Origin: Populus alba
Taxonomy: Eukaryota; Streptophyta; Magnoliopsida; Malpighiales; Salicaceae
Direction: 5' to 3'
NCBI RefSeq assembly: GCF_005239225.2
Contig: NC_133284.1
Location: 34,982,758 to 35,046,757, forward strand
DNA length: 64,000 nt
Shown: positions 22,550-32,936 of the stretch, piece after piece
Layout: each line of letters opens with the position of its first letter
How positions within the stretch are numbered: the first letter of the stretch is position 1
The notes under the pieces: model-generated
Database searches by the model: none
The model's input: the letters and a program-made list of their open reading frames with translations, nothing else
Told to the model about the DNA's origin: nothing
Position numbers and translations under genes: made by a program

Positions 22550-24778
22550 ACTATGGTCCTAAATACAAAAAACTATAGATTGAAACAATATAAATATAAT
22601 TTTTTTCATTGCCAAAAAAAAGCTAATTAAGCCTATAATTGGGGTAGAAATGTCATTTCCATGAGATACATTTGTCATTGCAAAATTGATTGAGGACAAA
22701 ATAATCTAAATGTTTTTTTTTTTTTGTTACGGTACAATGAATATTATGCCATCAAAAGCAAAAAAAAAAAATTCTTTGGGTAAAGGGTTTTTTTGTCTTT
22801 TTAAAAAATTGAACAATAAAGTTATAGTCATGCCTTTAGAAGAAAAAACAAATATACATGCATAAAAGGGCTTCTCCATCTTTTTCTTTAAAAAAAAAAC
22901 AATAAAAGTATTAGAATTAACCTTGCAATTTTAAAAAACAAAGGCTCTTTGAGAGAGTATTTTGATCCTTTTCAATTGCTTTTGTTGTTATTTTTAGGTT
23001 TTGTCAAAGCGGCTTGGTAATTTTAAGTTTTTAAATATTATTAAAAAAAATTAGTTGATGCACATTTCACGCATCAGCGCTTCATGGCCTTCGCTCCATT
23101 CAAGTGACGCGTGAGGGACCCTGTAGTGGTCAAAGTCCTGCTTCCACCATGATGTTGGAAGCAACACGTCGTCCTCTTTCAAGCAATATGGTGTTTGCTC
23201 ATAAATGAGGTTTGGTTGGGCTGCAATGGAGATTCTTTCTATTTTCTTTTTTTTCTCTCATTTCCTAGAAAAACACACCTGAACTTCCAAAAAAACAATG
23301 GCATCCTCCAGTTTGTAATTTTGGTCCACCTTTTAATTATTGTTTATTTGGCTTTTGATGCTTTTTTAAGTTTGGATTTTTTCAACTTCATCATTGAGCA
23401 TTTTATTCAATTTGATTTTTTTATCGGGTTTAGTCCTTCTTTTAAATTCTCTATTGTTGTGCTTTATACTGTTCTTGATTATTTTTTTTTTGCAATTTTT
23501 CCTTTTGATTTTATTGCATTTTTTTTTAATTCATTTTTTATCCTCATTCTTTTAATTGCTATATTCTTATTCTTTTCTTGATTTATCTTTTTTTCAAATT
23601 TATCCATCAACATTTAATTTCATTTGGTAATTTTTATCCAATTTTAGTCCTTATGCTTTCAATAATGTTTTTTTATATACTCTTGGGGTTTTTTTTTTTG
23701 TTTTTCAATTTATCCCCTAATTATTTTTTGTAATTTTTTTAAGTCATGTTTTGTCTGCATTGTTTTGGTTTAAATTGCTTTTCGGTTGGATATTTTACTT
23801 TGTTATTTTTTCATGGTTGCCTTTCAACAATGCAGTCCTTTATTCAAAATTGATTATTATTTTCAAATTCATCATTTGATATTTGGTTATTAAACCCTTA
23901 GCTTTCATTGTTTTTTGTGTTTTTTTTTTTTGTTGAGTTATCACAATCTCATATCGCGGGTAATAAGTTAGTCAAATTAACCATGATTGCCTTAGATTTT
24001 TTCCTTCTTTTTTTATGACTTTTTTTTTTTAATTTCATCATTTTGCATTAAATAATTTTCCTTGAGCTTTGTTATTTTTCCGCTTCTCTTTCTGTTTCGT
24101 TATCTCGAGAGTGGGTTGGTCAAGCTAACCTGACTTATCTTGCTTTCATTCACAATTTTTTTTTATTTAACTTAGGCCTTTTTTGTGAGGCCCTTCTTTT
24201 GGAGATCTATTTTTTTATCCCGATCTAATGTCATGTGTGGTGGGTTAGTCCAATTAACTTGACTTGATTGAATTTTTCCCTAGATGTTTTTTTTCAATTC
24301 CATCATTCTGCATTAAATTATTTTCCCTTGAGCTTCGTTATTTTTTCACTTTTCTTATTGTTGGGTTATTCCAAAAGTGGGTTGGTAAAGTTAACCCGTA
24401 TTGGCTTAGTGTTTTTTTTTGATGTTTTTTTTTTTATTTAATTTTGGTTTTCTTACTAGGTCATCCTTTTGAATTTTTTTTCCCGATCTCATATCATGTG
24501 TGGTTGGTTTGTCAAGTTACCACAAGCTGACTCCGATTTTCTTCTTCGGCCTTGTATTTTTTGAAGGTTTTTTTTTCATCTTTGACATTAAGTTATTAGG
24601 CCTTAAACTTTACAACTTTTTTTTGTTTTTTTTTTTTGGGTTCTTTCAGGCTTATATCCCAGGCTGCATTTTAGTTAATTTAACTTGGGTTGTCTAAGAC
24701 TATCGTTGTTTAAACATCTATTTTAGCATTGGAAAAAGTTTGGCAAGGCTCGCAGCGTAACACAGGCCACCTATCTAG
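22550..24778 (+). mobile_element. Helitron-like T-rich modular repeat, copy 2
   Basis: Modules like those of copy 1 occupy about 23300-24740: TTTCATCATTTTGCATTAA, then GTTATCTCGAGAGTGGGTTGGTCAAG-type lines, repeated about four times. The 3' end at 24747-24779 has a degenerate hairpin (GGCT...GGCC) followed by ACCTATCTAGT, the same terminal string as copy 1. No replicase is encoded. Open frames here (for example 23195-23581 and 24500-24697) are hydrophobic low-complexity products of T-richness. Confidence 0.42.
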
Positions 24779-25596
24779 TATAAAAATTAAAAAAAAAAAA
24801 AAAAACTAATGTTTCACCATGAAAACAATGTGACCTCTAAGAACAAACATTGTGGATTTGCACAATGTTTTTTTTTTCTATTTTTTTCTTTGGTAATCTA
24901 ATTTTTTTCATTTTAAATTTCATCCTTTGATATTATGTTAATTAAGATTTAGAGTTGATGGTTTATTTTGATTTTCCTTTTATGTGGCTAGAGTTATCTT
25001 GAAAAAACATGTTGGCATCAAGTTTGTTCTCAATTTCATGAGAAAGAACTCAATTTTGTTGTTTGTAAGAAATTGAAAGTGAGGGGACCAAAATTGAAAC
25101 AAAGAAATAATGGTAGGATTGTTTTAAAAATTGGAGTTAATTTTGATCCCTTTTTTTTTCTGGTTTTGATCATTGATTTTTTTTTTCTTGGGATTCTTTT
25201 AAACGATCAAACCGATTTTAAAAAGATCTGATCGATTCTCAAAACGATTAGACCGATTATAAAACAGTTAGCTGGTTCTTCTAATGGCTAGAAAACAATG
25301 TCTAATACCTAGTTTCTTTTCTAAGCCTATAATAGCTTTTTATTTGCCCAAAACAATTGTAGATCTCCCATGGCAAAAATCTGTGCATACTCCATCTAAA
25401 AAACAACCTATAACACCATTTTGTATATAATTTTGAGTCTGCTATTATGTTTTTCTTCATTCTGATATCCTCTCCTGCTGCTAAATAATCTTGAAATGTT
25501 GATTACTGTTTACAATTGACTGTTCGGGAATGTCGAATCACTTGTGAATTTCTTGTTCATATACTTTAAGGAAGGTTTAATTTCACTATTTCCTAG
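24779..25596. other. Intergenic stretch with a short Helitron-flanking poly-A and a mini tandem repeat
   Basis: No gene seen before 25597. At 25201-25266 a ~24-bp unit built on AACGATnAnACCGATT recurs about three times. The remainder is T-rich repeat-like sequence. Confidence 0.4.
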
Positions 25597-26019
25597 GGGA
25601 ATAGATATCGTGATCATAGTTTTAAAACCCGACCCGGTAGTTTTAGAATGATTCGGTCATGGGTCAGATGGGTTGACTCGGGTTAACTTGGGTCAACAAA
25701 AAAAAAGAAATATTTCCGGTGAAATTTTCATTAATTGTCAGAGCATGATTTACTTTTCTAAACAGCTCTTTTCAAGGTGTTTGAAAAAAGTTGCGATTTT
25801 AATTTAAATATTGCCGTGAATCTTTATTACGTCATCAAGTGATTTTCTTTTAATTTTTTGGTAGAAAAACTAAATTTTTTTTTAACTAAAACATAATTAA
25901 TTGCGATCAAAGATCAAAAATTTAAAAGCGCACTCAGCATGAGAAGCAGCATTTTGCTGCTTCTCACAACCTTCTAAAATTAGTGGGCAACCACATTTTT
26001 TCTTCTTTACCAAACACCT

Positions 26020-26061
26020 GGTAGTGTGGTTGCGGGTGAACCTCACCCGCACCACACTACC
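26020..26061. repeat. Near-perfect hairpin, 19-20-bp arms
   Basis: GGTAGTGTGGTTGCGGGTGA (26020-26039), three bases, then its reverse complement with a one-base deletion (26043-26061). It lies in the left part of the hAT element, next to ACCAAACA motifs on both sides, and may be the core of an older MITE. Confidence 0.75.
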
Positions 26062-27271
26062 AAACAGCCACTTAATTTGGCTCTCTTTGGTTGTTTTACT
26101 CTCACTGTAAAACCTCTAGGCAAAAAATTATAAATTGACTAGTTTCATGTAAAACAAAAAGAAAAAAATTCATAACTCTCGATCGGGTTATCAGAAAATT
26201 CTAAAACTTTTCTTGGAGCCTTCTAATATGATTCCTTAGCTTTGGTTAAAATTTCAGAATTTTTAGAGAAATTCGGAAAAGTTGACGAAAAATTACAATT
26301 TGACTAGTCTTACATTATTGAGCGTAATTTTAAATATGGCCATCAGATTGAGCTGAAATTTTATGAGGAACCTTAAAATATATTGAATAAAATCTGGTTA
26401 AAATTTTAGGATGAACGGAGCTCGGTAGTGCTAGCAAAGAATAAGGACTGTCAAATGGAAGCAAAAAGGCTCATTAAGGGTAAAATGGTAATTTTTCATT
26501 AAAACTAATACAAGGCAGCCCCTTTTTATTATGAACTGCCGACTGGGCAGTAACAAAAGTGGAAAGAAAAAAAAAAATAAGAGAAGGACGTGAGAAATCA
26601 AGAGAAAAACAAGAAAAAGTTAGAGAGAGCTTTGAAACTTGTAAGATTGAAAGACTTAGAACATTAAATTTAGGAAGAATCAAGTGAAGGAAGACATAAG
26701 AAAGGTGAGGAGGGCTGGCCACACTAGGAGGAGAAGAAAAGTTGGGAGAACTTAGCTTGGTAAGCATGAAAAAGTTAGATTATTACTTGAATGAAGTGTT
26801 TTTGGGTTTATTTGAGTAAGTTATCAAATAATGACAATAAAATTTGATTTAATTTCTTATATTCTTGATTTTTGTTAAATTAGGGTTCTTATGAGAATTT
26901 GGGGGTTTTGAGAAAAGTAGTAAACATGATGGAATTGAGGTAGAATAGTATAGAAATAGTGAATGTAAGTAGCAATTAAGAAAGAAATTGAATAATTTTG
27001 AAGAAAAGAACTTGTAATTAAGGATGAGGAAATATAGGGATGAAGTTTTGATTGTTTTATGTTTGAGAAATGATGTTCTTTATCTTATGTGAAGTATTCA
27101 AAATATGAACAAGTGAAGAAACATCATGAGAATGTGAAAAGAAGGAATAAATAAATGGTGGAATAGTTTATGGGAGAATTCTTTAAGTGAATTAAAAGAA
27201 GAAAATTGATTAAAACTATATGTTGAAAATGAAGTGATAAATGAATGAAAATTTTGGTGTAAACCCCAATT

Positions 27272-27274
<3 letters not shown>

Positions 27275-27316
<42 letters not shown>
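27275..27316. repeat. (AT)n microsatellite inside the solo LTR
   Basis: About 42 bp of AT dinucleotides; the minus-strand open frame over it (27098-27364) is an artefact. Confidence 0.9.
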
Positions 27317-27318
<2 letters not shown>

Positions 27319-27559
27319 CGTGCTTCAAATTTAGGCACGTAGGAGAAATAATAATGTAGTGCAATTTGATTTATTCAGGAGTTGTTTCGGGAGTAGGGCA
27401 TCAGGCAGGAGGAGTCGGGCCATCACGAGCAGACGGTAGGTGATTCGTCTCTTTCTTTAAAATTCAAAGTTTCATTAGTAGTTATGAGTTGTTTATGATA
27501 TGTTGATATGGAAGAAGTAGAAGAAGAAACTATTGGTATTATAATGGGGATGTCGGGTG

Positions 27560-27790
27560 GTTCGTATAGATTACCAGTTAGCATGGATTACCGGTTAGTA
27601 TAGAATAGTATGGAATTACCGGTTCATATGGAGTTACCGGTTAGATTGACTATTATAAAGAATAGCCGGATGTTGGGTAATTCGTATAGAATTACCAGAT
27701 GTTGGGTAATTCGTATGGAATTATCAGTTATATTGGCTATTGATAGAGAATAGCCGGATGTTGGCCATTTAAGAGGGTTAGTCGGGTTTG
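27560..27790. repeat. Degenerate short tandem repeats built on TTACCGGTTAG / GCCGGATGTTGG
   Basis: Successive phrases such as GGATTACCGGTTAGTATAG, GGAATTACCGGTTCATATGG, GAGTTACCGGTTAGATTGAC and then two GAATAGCCGGATGTTGG-type blocks. Units vary from about 20 to 60 bp. Confidence 0.5.
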
Positions 27791-30715
27791 AGGTAAAATT
27801 TATGAATTACCAAAATATATATATATATATATATATATTAAACAATGAGTGTTGGTTACAGAGGTCTTATAAGTATAAGATTAATAAATCATAAATGGGT
27901 TATTAATGTTGATATATTTTGAAGACTTGTGCACATAATAGCTTTATCATTTTTAATGTGTTATCTTCCTTATTTCTTATTAATGTTATGTATATAGTTT
28001 GTTCACGAAGTGATGCAGAGCGTTAGATATAGGCTTTGTGTTTTAATCTGTTTATTTTGTGGGATGTAATATATTTGCTTTATATGTAATTTGTATTATA
28101 CATAGATTGTAATATATGTGTCATGAAGATGTTTGCTTTTGGTACTTATACATTTAAAAAGTATGAGTAAGGAATCAATATTATTAAACTACTCGAAAAG
28201 AATATTTATTAATTATAATCATGCATGTTTAAAAGATGGATGCATGTTAATGTGATAATTAGTTCAATATGAATCTTTTGAATTTATAATTGTTTGTAAT
28301 TAATGTTTTATATGTTGATGATGTAAGGTTGAGAAAATACAATGAAGTATAGCTATGTGGAATATTGTATGATGAGATGAGATGAGATATGATCCAGGAT
28401 GCTTGGATTAAAATGAAAGTTTTGAGTATTGTGATTGAATGAAGTATAGTCGATAACTTGGTAACATCAAAAAACAAAGGAAACTCTGCCGAAATGTTTT
28501 TTAAAAAATAAAAATTCCCACAATCTTCGACATATTATGCAATACTTGATATTAGTAAAGAAATGGTTGAGATTTCATGACATCATAATTTAAGGGTGTT
28601 ATACTCACGCCCATGCCTCCCTCTTATCCCTGTTCTTAAAATCTCACACGGCACCTTACCCCACAATATTGAGAAATTCTCTCTACATTCAAAAGCTGCA
28701 GAAATTGTCTTGCTCACCTCCCTTCACCCTTTCCTCTCTTTCCCCCCTTTTTTTACTCCACTCTTGTAATCAACAGAAACTATCCATGTTCAATGTTTAA
28801 AGTTGTGTCAAAGAAGGAATCCCGGTTATTGATCTCTCTATTTCCACTAGAGAAATAAGTAACAGAAACTTCATCTAACCTTGATTTGCAGATCTGAACT
28901 AAAGAGAGCCAAATCAAAAAAAGAAACAAACACCCTGCAAAAACATATCTAGTATTTGTTGAGGGCCAAAAGAGAGATGGGGACAAAATCTGGTATGACT
29001 TGCCTTCAAGTCTTTTGCATGTGGCTTAAATTTGTTTGCTCTTCTTTGCAACTGATATGGCTTCAAAGATTGAAGAGATTGGGTTTATTTTGTCTTCGTG
29101 TTGCAGATGGTTTGATTAATTGATAGTAAAAAGCTAAAGCCAAAAACGACGTCATTTTACTTATATATATAAAAAAAAAATAGCGGGGTCTTAGTTGGGT
29201 TTACCCGGTTCGACCGGGTTTTTCCGGGCCAATTCCCTTTTCGGGTTGTTCATCAACCCAGCCCGGTTCCAGCCCCAGGTTAGCCGGGTCCCGTGTTGAC
29301 CCGCTGGGCCTGACGGGGTTTTAAAACTATGATCGTGATATACTTGTAATTGCTACTGGGGGTATTGTTAATTCTTTGGATATGTTGCTGCATTGGCTCT
29401 TGGAGATGAAGGAAATAGGACTCAAGAATCCCTCTAAAGCACTGATTATAAGCTCTGGATTAAGAGCACTTTTGAGAAGAAACAATGATTTAAAATTAGA
29501 AGATCATTGCAGAAAAATAAGAAAAATGTGAAGAAAGAGTGTCAAATTATGTCCAAAAATACAGAATCAACCAAACCCAAACAATTTTCTTTAGCTCCTT
29601 TTTATTGAGAATTTTAGGAATTAAAAGTTGATGAACTTTCCCCATTAACAACTTTGATTACCTATAAGAAATCAGAATTAACTATGGATTTTTTCTTCTT
29701 TAAATTAAGTGATTTTTTAACTCAAAAACATTGAAATAATTCTTGGAAAAACTAATCTAATTCTTCCTTTTATCAACCGGACAAATCAAAAATAATTTTT
29801 CATAGATCAGACTCAAGTTAAAATTCTTTTTAACTTTTCATTTTATAAACTCCAAGATTTTTTCTTTTCTTTTCTATGTAAGATAAAGTTTGTTTTAGAG
29901 GTTTTGGGTTTAACCAAAATATGCCAACTAAGAAAAACATGTTAATATTTCATATTAAAGAGAGATTAAATTCCAATAAAATCATAATCCTTCTCGCACC
30001 CGACATCGCGACGGTCCTAAAAATAATTCTCTTGAATTATGGGAAAAGAACAGATTTATGGCATCTTGTTCCTTTAGGAAAAAAAAATCTTGTTTGAAGA
30101 GTCCCCACCTAGTATTATGGTCACTAGGAACCCTAACTAGTCAACAGAGATTCTATGGCTCGGGATTGGTTACATAAAATGGAAGATATTATCACCCCTT
30201 AAACGTTTTGCCTAAGGCAGACTGCATTGCTGGTTTTGTCTTAAATTGCTAAATGTTTATTAGTTTATGCTATGATGATTTGTTCATAATATTCCTGACT
30301 ATGGCGCCACTGAATATTCAAGCTCAAATAATTCCAACTCTGGTGTTGGTAAAAATTTGTAGCTATAAGAAAAAAAAATTAGATCAATATTTTTTATTCA
30401 CTACTCTAGTGTCAGTGAATAATTTTTTTTTTTTATGCATGCACATATTTTTTATTTTTCTAGCTAAATAAAATAAAATACAACGAATAAAAATAATATA
30501 AATTTAAACCGGTATTTTTATTCATGACTCTAGCGTCAGTGAATAAACCAATAAATTTACATTATTTTTATTCATGATTACACATTTTTTATTTTTTTAT
30601 TTTTCTGTTTTTTATTTTTTATTTTTTTGGGGCTGGGCCCAGCTCAGCCCACATGGGTGGGCTGGACCCAACCGGCCCGGCTGGGCTGCGTCAAAGCACA
30701 CGCATGCCTTGAACT

Positions 30716-30744
30716 GTGTGAAGGTAATTAAATTACCTTCGCAC
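30716..30744. repeat. 14-bp palindrome in the Gypsy-type LTR
   Basis: GTGTGAAGGTAATT, one base, then its reverse complement with a single mismatch. In LTR orientation it stands just before the CAGCCCAGCC block. Confidence 0.75.
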
Positions 30745-31056
30745 AATGTTCTTGCAACTCTTCTTTGAATGAAGAACAAAAATGGAGGGGAACGACGTAC
30801 CTGCTTCTAGAAACAGAGAAGAAACTTGCAGTGCGGTGATGCCTCTCGCCTGCTTAAGACCTTTCCTTCTGTTTTTTCCTTTTGTTCCTATGTCCGGTCT
30901 GCTTTCATCTTCCAATAGATTTTGAGATGATGAAGGAACCGAGAAAGAAGGTGCCGGCTTCTACTGATTTTTGGGTTGTTTTCTGCAGGGATGAAAGCAA
31001 TGGCAGAACCGATTCTCCTCTCAATTAAGTCCCTGATATCATTAATTTAATTAAAT

Positions 31057-31375
31057 CCGAAGTTCAATTAAGTCGAAAACTTATCAATTCTCTAATTAAG
31101 GCCCTGATTGGATTAATTAAATTAATTTCAAGCTTAATTAAGTCTCAAAACTTATCAATTCTTCAATTAAACCCTTGATTGGATGAATTAAATTAATTTC
31201 AAGCTTAATTAAGTCTCAAAACTTAATAAATTCTCCAATTAAACCCTTGATTGGATTAATTAAATTAATTCCAAGCTCAATTAAGTCTAAAAATTTATCA
31301 ATTCTCCAATTAAACCTTTAATTGGATTAATTAAATTAATTCCAAGCTTAATTAGATTAATTCTAAAGTTTAATT
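31057..31375. repeat. 71-bp tandem repeat, about 4.5 units, in the Gypsy-type LTR
   Basis: Units start near 31060, 31131, 31202, 31272 and 31343 and contain AATTAAGTCTCAAAACTTA, then CCAATTAAACCCTTGATTGG, then ATTAATTCCAAGC. Copies 2 to 4 are very similar; the first and last are partial. Confidence 0.8.
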
Positions 31376-31563
31376 AAACCCCAAAACTTCCAATCATGTT
31401 GCCCTTAATCCAAATTTTAATTAATTCTTCATTTATTTCATTTTACTTGTTTTTCTATCAATTATTATTATTTTTTATCATCATTTTTTTTTTATCCTTT
31501 CAGTAAATAAAATAATAATAATAATTAAAATAAAATGATCAAAAATTAGGTTATGACAATCCT

Positions 31564-32936
31564 AAAAATAAATAGACTTTATTTTTAATTTATCCTCTAA
31601 TATACCAATATTTAATCATATTTTTAACTAAGTTTTCCAACAGACATGCCATCAACTTTTCATAGCGCATGTTGTCTGTCGAGGTGGTTCATCTCCGCGT
31701 CCATGTGCTGATGTGCTTATAATCTAGCCTGAACCTGGCCATGCTTAATACAGCAGTAATTGCTAAGCCATAAGGCAACGCCATGGTCAATTCACAAATC
31801 CAAAGCTAGCTCAATAGGACAGGTTATGCAGATAAAGAAAAGCATTGCATCGAGGCTACTACCTAACATTTCTCGCATTTCTAAAGTGGAATATGGAAAC
31901 AACCTGTATCCTACCTTTTACAGGTTGCAAGTTTGGCAGGACCTCTAGAAGTCTCTGAGTTCCAAAGGGTCAGAATCAGCTTGCCTTTCTTATAAGAGGG
32001 AGGCAATACCCCTTTTCCTGTAAACAAAATTTCCTGGCATATTTGAAGCCCTTACTTAATTTGGTGTTGCTACAGTCTTTGCTAAAAATATTGGGGAAGT
32101 GGAAGTGTCACATAGCTACGGTATTTTAAACATTATCCTGGCATATTGGTTCATAATGCAAAAATGCTTAAACACATACATGCTAATGCAATATTTACTC
32201 TTACTTGGATCACAATGCTTAAATAATGTTGTTACATATAAAATATAACATAAGATTCATCACAACAATTTAGCATGTTTTATTATTTCTTCATACAGTA
32301 ATGTTGGTCAATAAAATCTAGTATATTTCACTGCCAGTATATAGTCATAGTCAGACCATAAATAAAACCTTATTTTCTAGAAGCAAGCAAATACATACAC
32401 AACTTCTTGGATAATCCTCTTGTAAAAAATCTATATGGGAGTAGTGCATGAGATGAGAAGTTAACAACTAGGTATATATGAAACTCCAAAATCATACGCA
32501 AACATAAATTAATAGATTTAAGTAAAAATTTAAATAATTTAAAATTTTAATACAAACATTCATAATATCCATAGATTTTCATCAACCAACAATTAATAAA
32601 TTTAAAATAAAATAATATATCGGTGTTTCATCTCAAACAAAAAAAATATCTCAATTGATAATTTTATTAACAATGCTTACACTGGATTTTTCTCAAATTT
32701 AGTTAATATTTTAGTTAATGTTAAATTAAATCACATCTTATGATCTCTCAATTAGAGAATGAAAAAAACAATTAGCAATAAAAGATGTATTGTAAAAGTT
32801 TTTCATTTTTTAAATTATTAGCTAGATATTAATTAAGTTATTTTGATAATTTGTTATAAAAGTTTTAAATATAGATTAAGAAATATATTAAATAATATTC
32901 TTTTTTTTTTGTTTTAATTATGTTAAATAGATTAAT
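31564..32936. other. Intergenic; gene-like composition at about 31640-32050 but no product recognised
   Basis: The block 31640-32050 is less AT-rich and could be an exon or UTR relic. Its longest frame (31760-31948, 62 codons) has no recognisable domain. The rest is AT-rich. Confidence 0.4.

Larger units (their letters stand above)
26106..28603 (+). mobile_element. Solo LTR, 2498 bp, inserted in the hAT element
   Basis: Starts TGTAAAACCTC and ends GGGTGTTATA (TG..TA) with the 5-bp target duplication CTCAC at 26101-26105 and 28604-28608. No internal retroelement region is present, so it is the product of LTR-LTR recombination. Its terminal ~240 bp recur in diverged form at about 37765-38004. 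It carries (AT)n tracts (27275-27316, 27815-27839) and a degenerate array around 27560-27790 built on ATTACCGGTTAG and ATAGCCGGATGTTGG. The long size suggests a Gypsy element. No genes. Confidence 0.85.
25615..29331. mobile_element. hAT-type non-autonomous element, 3717 bp, carrying a nested solo LTR
   Basis: The ends are inverted repeats: CATAGTTTTAAAACCCGACC at the left and the reverse complement of CATAGTTTTAAAACCCCGTC at the right. Both are flanked by the 8-bp target duplication ATCGTGAT (25607-25614 and 29332-29339), which fits hAT elements. GC-rich CCGGG/GGGTTGACC-type subterminal sequence lies inside both ends. Without the nested LTR and its target copy the element is about 1.2 kb. No transposase was found. 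The segment 28609-29160 is of more complex composition and might be a captured host fragment, but nothing was recognised. Confidence 0.85.
25597..29531 (+). pseudogene. Possible exon of an unknown gene split by the hAT element (25597-25614 + 29340-29531)
   Basis: CACTATTTCCTAG| at 25596 resembles a 3' splice site. The 18 bp that follow join in frame, across the hAT element and one target copy, to an open frame that starts DILVIATGGIVNSLDMLLHW and ends at a TGA at 29529-29531, about 70 codons in all. The translation has normal amino-acid composition but I do not recognise the family. It might equally be chance in a short stretch. Confidence 0.3.
29992..31558 (-). mobile_element. Gypsy-type solo LTR, 1567 bp
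   Basis: On the minus strand it runs from TGTCATAACC (31558) to GGTGCGAGA (29992), flanked by the 5-bp target duplication ATCCT (29987-29991 and 31559-31563). It holds a 71-bp tandem array, a palindrome, a block rich in CAGCCCAGCC, and a TAGGTGGGGACTC-type line before its end. The last ~700 bp align with 47700-48332 on the plus strand. Retroelement proteins are absent. The LTR end is AGA in place of the usual ACA. Confidence 0.78.

Noticed and set aside
23195..23581. 128-codon hydrophobic open frame as a membrane protein
   Set aside because: Phe/Leu/Ile content follows from T-rich repeat modules; the related copy at 6230 has no matching frame.
31760..31948. 62-codon open frame in a less AT-rich block
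   Set aside because: No domain, no splice context and no start context that supports a gene.
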